From: Rostratula benghalensis
Lineage: Eukaryota; Chordata; Aves; Charadriiformes; Rostratulidae
Reading direction: 5' to 3'
Length of the DNA: 64,000 nt
Assembly (NCBI GenBank): GCA_013399305.1
Contig: VXAI01000049.1
Location: forward strand, 3,613,450 to 3,677,449
Shown: positions 1-11,975 of the stretch, in pieces
How the letters are laid out: every line of letters begins with the position of its first letter
Position numbering within the stretch: position 1 is the first letter of the stretch
Made by a program: the position numbers and the translations under genes
The notes under the pieces: generated by a model
What the model saw: the letters and a program-made list of their open reading frames with translations, nothing else
Told to the model about the DNA's origin: nothing
Database searches by the model: none

Positions 1-1565
1 TTACAGGAAACTGAGGCTGAAGTTTAGCAATTTATGTCAAATGCAAATAGCTAGAAATAGGTTCTCGTCAAACTACCTGGGGTCCACTGATAAAACAACG
101 TTGTTTCATTCTAACTTACAAATAAGGAGGAAAAGAAATGTGCATGTGGACAGAGAGTAAATTTAGTTTGTATGAAATTAAGAAAAATCCCCACCGATTC
201 TGATTGCATTTGGTCCTTCCTACAGTGAATTGAATCAGCCTCAACTAGATTTGCACAGTAATACAAATGTGTTGAAGAATAAGGAATGCTTTAAGTTAGG
301 CAGTCTAAAAAACCAGCAGTTCTCAGCAGTAAGATGAAACAGAAATACCTGACTTTACCAGATTAAAACCACAACAAACAAAACCCCATAAAACACAAAT
401 ATATTTATGTTAGACAAATTAGATGGCTTTTGCACACAAATACTACTGTGATCTGCACTAAAAATATTATTGCTTCTTTAGTTAGTGAAATGCTGAGTGG
501 TATGGAGCTTTGGAGTTTCTGTAGTGGCACAGCCTTCAAAACAAAGGTAACAGACTTTTTTTGGTGTCTGTGTCAGGTTTATTGTAAATAATCTCATAGC
601 TTATTAGCATTGAGACTGTCCAGATCTCTGCCACTGCCAAACTCAGTGTTTATGCCATCACTGCCTTTGGGCATCAACTGTAAGTATACAGTCATCACCT
701 GCTCCATAAACCCCACACTACCTTTGCTGCTAAAATAATTGATCTGGAGAAAGTAGCAAAACACACAGAACAGTTATCTTCCTCTAAAATCCTGGCAGAG
801 AATGAAAAATTAGATTTTCTTTATTGTACACACTGTTCAGCACTTGTTTAGCACTGTCTTCTCAAGATTCACTTTATCCCCTCCTACTGAAATCTAGAAA
901 AAAATTACAGGTATGTAGTTTTTTCTCATCTTTTTTGATTTCCAGTCTTTCTATAGAAAGAAGGAATATCAGAAGTTGTTCAGGTTTAGTCTTGATTCCT
1001 CCGGAACAAAAAGCCCCACTTTACCACTTCAGAAAGAATGAATGTGAAACAGTAGCAGGCAAGAATAAGTGTCAAATGCCAATGAATCAAAGTTTCAAAG
1101 CAAGAATATCAGAAGCTGGCATCAGGGGAAGTCTAGACACTGCCTATGACTCTGCAGATGAGTTCCAGGTGAAATGCTACTTAAATCCAAGACAGAATGG
1201 CATTAGTCACTGGTTACTTGTGTCAAGATTTCTCCCGTGGTCATTGGCATTGCTGTGCATGGGCATCCAGGGGAAGATTAATGTCATATACTTTCTGGAG
1301 GGTCTATGAAAAGATCCATATGAACAAGGAGGAAGTGTGAATGTGATGTTGATAACCTCACCATCAGGTTGTTGAACACCAGAAAAAGTGCTGCAACAGG
1401 ACATAGGTTGTTAGGGCTATTTATTTCACTGGAAAAGGTCAAGCCAGTCTTTGACCACGTCAGCAACATGCCCATGCTGAGACAAGGAACATACAAAAGG
1501 GGCAGAAACTAGGCCATGGGAATTGTTTTGCTCTCTTCTGGTGATGAAGAGCTGCTCCTCTACCC

Positions 1566-1638
1566 AGTTCTCTCTTTCTCGTGTTCTCTGTGTCTCATTC
1601 TGTCTCTCTCCCTCTCACCCTCACAGTCTCTCTCAGTT
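1566..1638. repeat. CT-rich low-complexity tract
   Basis: A pyrimidine-rich stretch dominated by CTCTCT and TCTCTC blocks with interspersed G. It is simple-sequence DNA inside GPT2 intron 1. No coding or RNA-gene signal accompanies it. Confidence 0.7.
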
Positions 1639-4600
1639 CAAGGTGTGTTCTAGAGGCAGTCTGACTGGATTGTAACTGGCCTCTGCCAACAGGCAGAGAT
1701 TTGGAAAAGGGAAGCTTGCAAAACAGGAGCTCTAATAACAAACTTGAGAGCTGTAAATGCCAGATTGATATTCATGTCTACTGGAGAGGGTATGAACCAC
1801 ATCAAGGAGGAAAACCAAGCCCCAGCCCTACAAAACAACCACCTCTACAGCATTCTGCCTTTGGTGGCACCTCCCACCGTCCTAACACATGATTCATCTT
1901 CTTCTTGGGAACAAAGCCAATCTTCTGCCATTCTTTTGAAATTTTTAGCAAAGGGACTAATTGTAGTAGCCATTTTTAAAGCTGCAAAAGCCATCTTGCA
2001 CTTTCAAATTCAGATGTAAAGTAGAAAATACAAAAATGCGTTCTTTTATTCTTTTCCAATTGCGCTCTTCTGGATAATGAAAGGATTTTAATGGAATAAA
2101 GGAATCTTCCAAGATTTGGAATAAGCTCTTTGTAAATTAGCTTCTTCAGCAGTAACTTCTGTTACTTGCTCTTCTCAGAAGAAATGCAGCCTTCCAAGAG
2201 AGCAGATGAAAACCCTCTGAAACCTGAAGCAGGTCAGACAGGATTATTCTAACAACTGTATCAGTGTTCTAAGCACCACATGAAGTCGGGAGAAGGGATT
2301 TTCATATGTGAACTGGAATTCCTAAGAGCTTGGTCAATACAATCTTTACGTAGTTAACCAGGTTTGGAGAAGCTTCAGCTTCCCCTAGACATCCCCACAG
2401 CTTCAAGAAACCCAACAGGTAAGGACTACAGTATGAAGTGATGAGCTGTCTCTCAAGGAGAAAGTCAACATGCAAGAAGTGTTGAGGTACTTATTTGACA
2501 AAAAGACCAATGTGATGCCAGGGCATACACTCTCCCAAAGAGCTAACATGAGGGCAATGCACTGCCAGGTGCTGGTTTGTGTGCAGGAGTTTTAGTATGC
2601 CTGGAGGTTCCCTTTACAATGGTGCCATGTAAGAATGCTGGGAAATTGCAAAATCACACTGTGCCTGGAAAGAGTAAAGAAAGGGTGCAGACTGACCTAA
2701 AGCTGTCTTTGCTAAAATCTTCAGCAAATTCCAGAGGAAACCCTTCAGTCTTAGAGAGGCTTGTGTGATTTGGATTTGGTAATGGTGATAGGAAAGAATT
2801 GAAAAGGAAGGAAGAATTGAAAAGGGTTCTCTTGAGAAAGCCATGAAAATGGAAGTGCTTTCAATCCCAGATGAGCAACGTGGTATTTCAACTATTCCTG
2901 AATTTCAGAATTTGCCCACTCTTGGCTGTTCCTCATGGTTTCATGTTCATTGCCATTGCTTTCTGCCTCCTCTTGATGGTTATCAGGCAATAACATCACG
3001 CTATGGAACATCATGCTATTTTCCTTAGCACAAATCAAGTCTGGCTTTGCTGTGACTTGCACAAACAAGCGGTATAACAAGACAGCTGGCAAAACTAAAC
3101 ATTTCAGCCTAGTTAAGATCTATGCTGTAGTAGCCAACTTGCTTGCTTGCCTTTTTTTTTTTTTCCCCACTCTCTCAAAAGGCCAAGAAAGCACTATCCA
3201 GAGGCCCTTAACTAATGGGCACTTGAAGGCCTGAATTAGCATTCCAATCTTTTTTATTAAAACAGCTCACAGCAGAAAAAATAAACCTGACCTGCTCACC
3301 ATAGAGTAAGGCTTTGAGATTGTGTTATGCATGTTTAATTCAAGCTGACATGAAGGAAGGAGGAGGCAGATTCTGGATTTTGACTTGAAATGGCAGTGAG
3401 GACTTGCATGCCCCTAACATTAGATGAGAAAATCGATGGGGCTGACCATTAATTGGCAGATCTGATTGAGGGATTACAGAACAGGAGTTGTCCTCAAGTT
3501 ACTTTTGCCTTAATACATTGTTCAAAGTGTATTTGCATTCAGAAATTTTGCCTATAGGTTTTGCCGTAGGTTTTGACTGTAACTGACAGAATTAACATAT
3601 TGTTGATTAGAAGATCAGACATTAGGGTCTTTTTAACTTGAAGACCTATTGGAAAAGGGCTATTTTGGAATAGATTTTGCTACTGTGTTCAACAAGAAAA
3701 GATCAAATAACTGGATCTTGTGGACTGTGTGCTTCTGAACATATGATTCTGGTAATAGTACTCTTAAACGTGATTTTCTTTCATCTTCATCTGCAGTAGT
3801 TTTGACCCTGTTACAAAGCCATGGCTTTTACTACACGTTTGCTTCCGTATACAACATGTACAGGCAACTGAGGAACAACAGTTCTGTCTTAACAAGGTCA
3901 GATGCTCTTGCCTGGAAGATAGTTTCTTACTGTGCACACAGTCACGTATTCAAAGCAGGAAATTATAGGATGGCAATTTAAGCTTAACATCTTTCATTAC
4001 TGGGTGTACCAGTCAATCTTGTATCTTTTTCTTGGCATGCCAAATTATATTTCTGCCTGTCATTGTCTGAACTCTGTTCTATCTTTCCACAACTCCCAGG
4101 GACACAGTCAACTCACATTTACAATTGAGCTGGATTCTAAGTCAGATTTTTTCCTATTCAATATAAAAGCCTGGAGAATTAGTAAAAAAAAAAAGCTTGA
4201 CAATCTTTTAACCAAAATACTTTAGCAGGAGAAGCTGCCTGAGATTATAACTACATAATGAAAAGGGATTTGGGTATTTTTATTATCTAAATAAAATGTA
4301 GGGAGTGAACCAGTGACTTGAAGAACAAACATGCAACAGGAACCTATTTGCAAAAGTTATGCAAATGAAAAAACAGGGGCACAAGAGATGACTGTACAAC
4401 TCTTTTACTGTACAAGTAAGTCAGACTACAGGGGCTGTTCAAAAAGAAATGGGTTTCAGTGTGTAGAGACTAGGTATTGCCACTGAAGGCACATAGTTCC
4501 AGATGGAGTGGTGGGAATGTGCTATCCACCTGTGCTGATCTGGAAGAACTTTCTAGGTCCTGCCAGTGTATCTCTGCACACCATCCCTCCAGCCATTTCT

Positions 4601-7600
4601 GCCCTGCAGTTTTCTCTCAGTAACTTGAAAGTTTGGGACAGGGACACAATGTTGTGTGACTTAGAATACGCCAGGCACAGTTTCTAGTCTTATGTGCGTT
4701 GACTTGTGTATCCTAAAATGCTGCTTAATAAGTAAGTGCTTTGCAAGTATGTGTAAGCCAACTGAACCTGGCATAGAACTTGACATTATGTAAAACCTGA
4801 GCAGGAAATGGGGAAAAAAGGAGAGTGTAAGTGGAGAGAGATGTCAGAGTAAGGAACACAAAGGGATTTTCCATACCAGGGTCAGTTACAATTGGCATGA
4901 ATGCAAAGTAACAAACCAAGTATGTGTGCTGCCTTTGTAAAATAATACTAGCTTGGTCGTACTGATTAAGTAAAGAGAAGGGCTCTGTCCAGAGTTTACA
5001 TTATTCTTGCATTGGATTCATGTTCAGGCTGAAATTTCTAATCTGAAAAGTAACTTAAGTCAACACTTGATAAAGTGGCCATCTGTTAGCAAGTCTAACA
5101 AAAAGGGAATAGGAAAAAAATCTTACTTGGTTGAGTTCTATTGAGAATATAATTTATTAATTATTAAAATATACCTGTGCTCTACCTTGCTGTAAAAAGT
5201 TTCCAGAAACATCAAGGAAAATGGCTGAAGGCAGTTCTTTCTCCATTTTCTCATCTTAGTAAGCCAGAATCAGGTGATTATTACCATTAGCAAAGGGGAA
5301 GAGAAATCAGGTTTTCACTTTTGAAGCACAATGCAATTTCAAAATTATATTTAAAAAAATAATAAAAATTCCGATAAGTGATTGAAGTAAGTGATTTTGC
5401 ATAAAGATTTCCAGCTGGAAAGACCTGCTGCAGATACAAGTCCAAGTCCAGCATGCCCCATGTGTATTCCTGAGCAATCAATCTTATTCTGCTTTAATAG
5501 AATATTCTGATTTGTCACTTACATTGCCTGAATCGTGAGCACATTTGCTGAAATTAATGCCTCATGTTTATTTACTTTTTAAAAAAACTATCCCCCCATT
5601 TGCCTAGTCAGAGACTTCTCAAGCAACATTTTAGTCCTTATCTCTATGTACACTATAAAGTTAGAGCTCCTGTTGTAATCATTTGCAGTTAATATACAAA
5701 AGAAGGAAGTGCCAGATAGAATAACAGAGGAACTGCTATTCAGAATGTGAGACAGCAGAACAAAACTCGGAGAAGATGAAAGCTTACACTGTGCACACAG
5801 CTTTGAGTAGCTATTTTACAGGCAAGCAACAAGCTGCGTAAGTTACACAAGTATGAAGTCTAACCAAATTCAACCAAGGTTACTCTGTTGCACCTGAGTA
5901 GATGATGTCTGCATTTGAGATGCTTTTCGTTTAGAAACAGATGATCCAAAGGCATCTCGGCAGAACAGGGCAATGCAGTTTCAGTAGTGGGTACATCAGT
6001 GCCAGACCTCTGCCTGCTCCTGCTGCCCCCAGCCCGTGCAGCTCCACGTCAGACTATGGAGTCCATGCTTTCATTCCTTCCCCAAAGGGGAAAAAAGCTC
6101 CTTTCCCATAGGTAGCAGAGTCGCTATGGGGCAACCCTTTTGCTGTCCATAAAGGATAATTGTGGATCTAGAGATGCTGTGGGCCATCACCTTTCTCTGA
6201 CAGCCAGATCAGCCTCTTTACTTTATCAGGCACTGTTCATTCTGCTGGCAGTTGTTGACCTAACTCTGTGAGCTAAGGTTGAGAGGGATGAAAAATGTAG
6301 CTGTCTGGTTTTAACTGAAAGTAAACAAAGAAGTACCATTGACCTGTGGTCACACGGAAGCCAATTTTAGACCAAAAAATGACACTTAGAACACCTATAG
6401 TATTTCAGTTATAAGGAACATAGATGCTACTCAAGACTGTATAATTTATCAGAAAGTTTGATTAAACAATAGAAGGAATAATAGTATTATTATCAGAAAG
6501 GCAAAGTGGAATGAATAACTTGAGAAGAAAATAAAGTATTTCAGCTGTTTTCTTCAATGGATTAGTGTTCTCTGCAGACACATGGTCTCAACTTCTGCAG
6601 TAACACTGTCCTCCTTCCCTGCCAACAGGGAAGCTTTTGTTTGCTTTAGTCATCTTAAGAGCGTAGTCACATGTCTATGACTGTTGGTAGCCATTGATAA
6701 TATTCCATCAGACTGGCTCAAGAACAAAAAAAGCTTTTAAATGGAAAATACCATGTAAGTGGGCACAAAACTGCCATAACAATATTCTAATAAAGCAATT
6801 GGCAATGACTTGTTCTTGCGTTTTTAAGAAGTGGATTATTCTGCCTATGGCTGAGCTGGTAATTGAAGTAAGCAGGGGAGTTGGGAGGAGTTAGTGGAGA
6901 TCGTATTATATTTGTTTTGTCAAGTAATACCTCCTGCCCTGTGACATTAACTTGAAAACAAACACACTCAGTGAGAACACTGGAAGACTTTATACTCTGG
7001 AAATTTCACGCACTAGAGAACCAAGGTGCATTAAGTCAATGACGCCTTTATAAACAACTTTTAAGGCAAAAATTGCAACCAATGATCTGACACAAAATCT
7101 CCATCATCACTGTGAAGTTTTTATGTAGAATTCTAAAAAAGAAGTTGCTTTTAAATATTATTGAGTTAGACATAAGTAATCGATGTATATAATACATGAG
7201 CCGAAAACATGCTTCACCTTCTAAAACAAGGAGAAGCAAATAACACAAAGACTGCAGAATTGAAATAATCTCTTGTCATTAGCATTGCTATGGCTTTTTT
7301 TTTTTTTCCAAAGCACTTTACATATCTACTAATCAAATTGGCCTTGCAGTAACTGGAATAACATATTAGCAAGACTTTCTAAAGCAGTGAAGGCAGGGAA
7401 TAAGATTTGAAATCATAGAAGGGTAACTATGTCAGATGCTTTACTCAAAAATAAGTGAGTCCTCCTTCCTGCTGACAGGGGAGGCTGTGATGGGAACAGT
7501 ACAAGCAAAAAGCCACACCAGAATTGCTATGGGTTTGTTTTTTTCAATGCTAAGCCTTAATACTAAGATAAGGAATAAGAGAAAAATTGGAAGCACAAAA

Positions 7601-7781
7601 TGTAAGCACTGACTGATTTGGATGCTTTATCTAGTACATTTTGGCCCAGACTCTCGGCAGTATCTTGTAGCAGGGTTTATTGCCCTAAAAGCACTAACCA
7701 CCTAAAACTTAGAGCAGCATTAACCCGGCGTTTGTGCTCTGAAGTCTTACTGTCCTTAAGTACTTCAACTTGTGCATTATT

Positions 7782-7817
7782 AAAAAAAAAAAAAAAAAAA
7801 AAAAAAGAGAGAGAGAG
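7782..7817. repeat. A homopolymer followed by (GA)n
   Basis: About 25 consecutive A residues are followed directly by a short GAGAGA run. This could be a simple repeat or the tail of an old retrotransposed sequence. I see no recognisable source sequence to its left and no target-site duplication, so simple repeat is the safer call. Confidence 0.8.
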
Positions 7818-8746
7818 GGAAGCAGAGCATCAGTGGTCATCTCAGAGGGTATTAATCTGCTCGGCTCTGGGACAGCCAGCGGCAGAGGAATGTTGGGTGA
7901 CCCTGGGGAGCGATGACGGGGGAGAGCTGGGGCTGTCTCCCCTCTTAAGGAGATCGCCTGTTTCCGAGGTGTCTCCCTGCCCCGGCCAAGGCAGTATCTC
8001 CGACATCCTCATCCACCTTTTAAAGGCTTTGTCAGTATGATGAAAGCTGGTCAGTCACCCTCTTGTATAACACAAAGGACATGGGATTGCAGCAAAGGGT
8101 CAAAGTGGCTTAAGAAATGTAAACGCTGCTTTATGGGGGATACTGTATTTGCCTTACGCAATGAGTGACACGAGATAAACAGTAGCCAGAGGGCGGGTTT
8201 CTTTGTTTTCTGCCTCTCCCGCCTCCTGTGTGAAGGGGGGCGAATGAGGAGGTGTCCCGCTGCGGAGCGGGGCCGGGGGCTACCCAGGGCGGGCAGGGCA
8301 GGGTCGGGAGGCGGCTCCGCGTCCCGGCCGCTCCCGCACCGCCCCGCGGGGAGAGCGCGTCCGGCCGCGGCTTCGGGCAGTGATGGGGAGGAAAAAAGAT
8401 GCTCCGTGGTCTGCGAGTTTCTAACTCGGTACGAGGCGGGGCGCCACCCCCGGCCGCCCGCTTTCCCGAGGCTTCTACAGGGTCGCGGCTCAGCCCCGCG
8501 GGGTGTCAACGGCCCCGCCGGCCCCACCGCTTGCCACGTCGGCCCCACCGCCGGCCGCGGCCCTGCCGAGCCCCCCGGTGCCCCAATCAGGAGCGGCGGT
8601 GGCGGAGGAGTGCCCCGGGGGCAGGGCCAGTGCTGGCGGCGGCGGGCACGCCGGGGAGCGGAGCGGAGCACGGCGGCGGGGAGTCCGCCCTGTCCGGTCC
8701 TACCCTGCCCGGCTCTGCCCTGCGCCCCTCGCCGCCCCTGCCTCAC

Positions 8747-9091
8747 CTTCCGCAGCTCTTTCTCGATCTCGCCGGCTTTAAGGACGATGGGGCCCCGCAC
8801 GGCGTATTCCACCGCCTTCACTTGTGGGTTCATGGACTCCAGCGTCAGGATCTTCTCCCTGCTCGCCTTCTCGGTGATCTTCACCGCCGAGGCCTTGGCA
8901 GCGCTGCTCCGGCGCACCGTCCCCTCCCGCGCCGGCGGCGGGAGCCGGGGACACCGCGGCTGCTGCCGCCCCGCCGCCAGCCAAGCGGCGCAGCGCAAAG
9001 CCATGTCTTTCCTTCCGCTTCGGCAGCCCCCCGGCCCTTTGCAGCCCAGGCTTGCCGCAGTTTGCTTGGCAACCGAGACGAAACGATGCAT
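8747..9091 (-). CDS. GPT2: Alanine aminotransferase 2 (mitochondrial), coding exon 1
   Basis: This exon encodes the N-terminus of GPT2, the PLP-dependent mitochondrial enzyme that interconverts alanine plus 2-oxoglutarate with pyruvate plus glutamate. The segment [16 protein letters not shown] followed by [14 protein letters not shown] is the highly conserved start of the mature alanine aminotransferase fold. It follows an Arg/Ala-rich, acid-poor leader typical of a matrix targeting peptide. The exon ends after ELRK at 8747 with the donor GTGAGG (8746-8741 read on the minus strand), phase 0. Two in-frame ATGs are possible. The one at 9091 (MHRFV, A at -3) gives 115 codons. The one at 9004 (MALRC, G at -3 and +4) gives 86, closer to the mammalian length. 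I report the first ATG. The catalytic exons lie outside the window. Identity is near certain; the start is not. Confidence 0.93.
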
Positions 9092-9361
9092 GGTCTCTCC
9101 GGCAGTTCCCAAAGCGAGAGTCCTTATCTTCCCAAAGCGTGAGGGATACTGGTGCCGAGGGTCGGTGTATTCCGTAGTCGGAACCGCGAGCCGGTCAGAC
9201 GCACACCAGCAAGAGGTGTAGTCAGGAGGAACCCCGAGGAGCTGGCACAGTTACGCGTACATGCTCGATCCTCCCATGTCCAGATCCGGCAAACTTAATT
9301 GCAGCGGATACAAGTGATCTTGCGGCGCTGCGGTGCCACCAGAGGAGCCATAGATCCCACC

Positions 9362-9370
9362 ATTGCATCA
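9362..9370 (-). promoter_or_regulatory. GPT2: CEBP-ATF response element (amino acid response element)
   Basis: The plus strand reads ATTGCATCA. On the GPT2 sense strand this is TGATGCAAT, an exact match to the composite CEBP-ATF element (TGATGNAAN) bound by ATF4 heterodimers. It has the same nine-base core as the classical CHOP amino acid response element. It lies 270 bp upstream of the first GPT2 ATG inside the CpG island. GPT2 is known as an ATF4-induced gene, so location and identity agree. Function is inferred from the motif only. Confidence 0.55.
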
Positions 9371-9628
9371 GAATAGCGTCGCAGACCCCTCTCCCCAACA
9401 GAAAGCGCTAGTGCTCCGGAAGAGTCCCGGGTAAAACCATCCTTCCTCAGCCGGCGCCCACCGCCGCCCCTGCCGGCGCTCACCCCGCGGGTCCCCGGGC
9501 GTGCGAAGGTGTGGGTTGCACCAGCGAGACTGCGGGGCGCGCTGCCTGGCGGGTTGTGTAGTTCCCGCAGCCCTCGGCTGCGCCTGCCCACACCATCAGG
9601 TGATGGGCAGGGAACTACCGCGCCCACA

Positions 9629-9650
9629 GCCCCCCCCCCGCTCCCCCCCA
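9629..9650. other. Paired C runs, G-quadruplex/i-motif candidate
   Basis: A run of about ten C residues is separated by GCT from a run of eight C. The complement offers enough G for a quadruplex on the GPT2 sense strand. It sits in the second dense block of the CpG island upstream of GPT2. Only the base runs are observed; structure is inference. Confidence 0.4.
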
Positions 9651-10935
9651 ACACGGCCGGCCCGCCCCGGGGTCCCGTATTGTCTGCCGCCGCCCGCGGG
9701 CGGGGGGCGCGTTCCCGGTGCTGGCGATGCCGGGGGAACCGGGGAGGGGGCAAACCCAGGGGCGTTTCCGAAGGGAACGGCAAAGCCAAGTCTTCTCGGT
9801 GCCAGCCCCGAGGGGCGACGGGAGCCGGGGCCGCAGCCCCCGGCGGGCGGGGGGCGCCTGGCTGCCGCGGCGGGTTCCGCCGTGCCGCCGCCTGCCCGCG
9901 GCAGAGAGCGCTCCCTTTGTGTGGATAATGTTGGTTTGTTTTTTTTTTTTCTCTGCGGTTTGGGAAATGCAATGTTGCCCCCGCTGATTCTCCGCTGAGC
10001 GTTGGGGCGAAAAAGCCTCCCCGCTCTGCTTTCCCAGCTTGGGGGTGGCGTCAGAAACGCCGCGGGAGTGCAGCGTGCGGCGGAGGGGCTGCGGGTGGGT
10101 CACCTGTTGCTGGGGGGAGAGATCGGGCAGCGGGGCTGGACGCCAGCAGCCTCATCCCACACCCTGTCACCCTGCCAGCGGAGCGTTTTCTCCTGGTCCT
10201 ACCCTCCCGCAGGAACAAGTCGGTCCTCTCTCACAGTTCCCTCATTGTTTCCAGATGATGAAAATGTTTTTATCTCTCGGGTTCAGTTCAGCCTTCCTAG
10301 CAAATTACTGGAGGTCTGCCATGAAACACAACAGCAGCAGAATTCAGGGGAGCCTTCTCCTTGCTGCCCTTGGGGAGAAGGCCCGTTCTACCCGTCCTGG
10401 GTGCCCAGAAGAGACTCCTTGTTTGTGCTCAGAGAGTGGAATAAGGGAACATTCACTCAGGAATATTCCTATGACCTAATGTTACCTCCCTGAGTAGGAG
10501 CCTGGGCTGTGAATCAGGCTTATTTGTGAATTGTTTTTGTAGAAGCTTCTTTTTACTTTCTCTTTCTCCACTGAATTAGAGAGAATATAGAAAAACAGCT
10601 TCCTATTTTAGGTGCCTCAATTAGATGGTTTGAGACTTGGGTTCTGTTCTGTGTGGTTTTGGTAGCTTTCCTGGGTTGATGAAAACAAGCTGCTTTTGCT
10701 GTGTTGGATTTTGTTTTGTCCCATACAATAATATCTTGAGTCTTTTTGCTCTTTTTGCTATTTTTTCTTTCTAACAAGCTTCTGCTTGACATCGCGCTTA
10801 GTTCATAAGTAATTTGTTCCAGTCCTTACTCTGTTTGAAGTGCAATATTTTAGCTCTTGCTCTGTGCTCATTTAAAAACAATTGCTACTCGGGGATTTTA
10901 CTCAATTCATATTTAACATAATAACAAAAATGGGA

Positions 10936-10956
10936 TTTTTTTTTTTTTTTTTTTTT
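10936..10956. repeat. T homopolymer (about 21)
   Basis: An uninterrupted T run in the GPT2-C16orf87 intergenic interval. The adjoining sequence shows no recognisable retroelement. Confidence 0.85.
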
Positions 10957-11739
10957 GGTGCTGAAGGGAGCGTCTTGAGATGGTGCAGAAAACTCATTTG
11001 TTTTACTCAGGAATTAAATTTTGTGTATTTCCAGTCATTGTTCTGATTGTACTCAAAGCTTTTTCTTGTCCAGTGCTCAGCTTATGAAGGCTGAGTGGAG
11101 CATGTCGGAGCCTGCTTATCCTCCCTCCAAAATTCTGCTCTCAAAATACCCAGAGGAGCACTGTATGTTAGAAATTCAATTTCCAAGGAGGATGTTTTTG
11201 TTTATTTTCAGCTTCAATAACTGTTTCTGGATATTACAGTCTGCATCTCCTTCAGACTGATTTTTTTTCCCCCATATTCTAAACCTATTTAACTTTTGAG
11301 GTGTCAAGTTTTGGAGCTTGTACATTTTGACATTTTTCCTTTAAAGTTGTAGTCAGTCATGTATCTGGAAAGCTGAGTGCTACCTGAATCCGGCTTTTTG
11401 ACTGATAATTAACAAGCAGGGTTTTGATAAAATGTAGTTCAGAAGAAAAGATTTCAAGCTGTGGTAAGACTTGTTAAGGTCAAATTTACCAAAAAAAGAA
11501 AACCAGAACTGATTTTGCAGTAAGCTGTAATCAGATGAACTGAAAGGTTCAACTTACTTTAAATTCCAGTATTTACACCCAGTGTATACAAGCAGACTTC
11601 TCAGACATCTTGATGTGTGTTTCAGGGTTCATGAGAAATCAAGGCTGAAATGTTACCCAGCCTATTAAAAAATTGAAGCCCAGTGGATTTGGCACCACGA
11701 ATTTTGCTAGGGGAAGAAAGCAAATTAACCTTTGCTCTT

Positions 11740-11975
11740 GGCCCACGTGCTGCTGTTCCACCCCCCCAGCCCGCCCCTCCAGAAACAGCTGGCATAGCAG
11801 AAAGCTGCCAGCCAGCGCTGACGCAGGATCTGCCATTGATCCCCCGGGAAGGAAAGGTGCAGGCTGCCTGGCATCTCCCTTTCTGCCTCCCCCTGCCAAT
11901 CCAGGCAAGACCTTGCCCCGTGTTTGCGAACGCTGCGCCGCTGGGCGTGAGCACGTAACACAGCGCGGCAGCGTT
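11740..11975. promoter_or_regulatory. Small GC/CpG-rich patch with CACGTG E-box
   Basis: About 235 bp are clearly more GC-rich than the surroundings, with a cluster of CpGs near 11920-11975 and a palindromic CACGTG at 11744-11749. It is about 2.6 kb upstream of GPT2 and 7 kb upstream of C16orf87. It could be a distal enhancer or a minor promoter. It contains overlapping short open frames on both strands but none looks like a known protein. Confidence 0.35.

Larger units (their letters stand above)
1..8746 (-). other. GPT2: GPT2 intron 1 (partial, runs off left edge)
   Basis: This stretch follows the splice donor of GPT2 coding exon 1 on the minus strand. I looked on the minus strand for the next conserved exon of alanine aminotransferase 2 (the part after the KPFTEV-type motif) and did not find it, so intron 1 appears to extend past the left edge. 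The sequence is AT-rich and non-coding in appearance. It holds a pyrimidine-rich tract (about 1566-1638), scattered short homopolymers and a long A run followed by GA (7782-7817). I recognise no transposon here, although old degraded copies cannot be excluded by eye. Confidence 0.75.
8230..10170. promoter_or_regulatory. GPT2: CpG island covering GPT2 exon 1 and promoter
   Basis: The stretch is strongly GC-rich and full of CpG, in sharp contrast with AT-rich flanks. It has two dense blocks, roughly 8230-9000 and 9430-9930, joined by a moderately GC segment. Coding exon 1 of GPT2 lies in the first block, so the island marks the GPT2 promoter, which reads leftward. No TATA box is apparent, as expected for a CpG-island promoter. 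Many open frames cross this island on both strands because stop codons are rare in such sequence. Apart from GPT2 exon 1 none resembles a known protein. The second block could also hold the start of a transcript reading rightward, but nothing in the sequence proves one. Confidence 0.8.

Noticed and set aside
4430..4460. Possible mariner-like end (GGGGCTGTTCAAAAAG)
   Set aside because: Only a short resemblance to transposon ends; no matching inverted repeat or transposase remnant was found nearby.
7618..8040. 140-codon frame with a Lys run then Glu/Arg repeat
   Set aside because: The repeat part is the A homopolymer and (GA)n translated. The remainder has no family resemblance.
8244..9221. 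Long plus-strand open frames (over 240 codons) across the GPT2 CpG island
   Set aside because: They are Pro/Arg/Gly/Ala-rich by-products of high GC content opposite GPT2 exon 1, with no homology or splice context.
9295..10493. Several 140-225-codon frames on both strands upstream of GPT2
   Set aside because: GC-rich sequence with few stop codons explains them. The residue composition is what random CpG-island DNA gives, and no conserved motif is visible.
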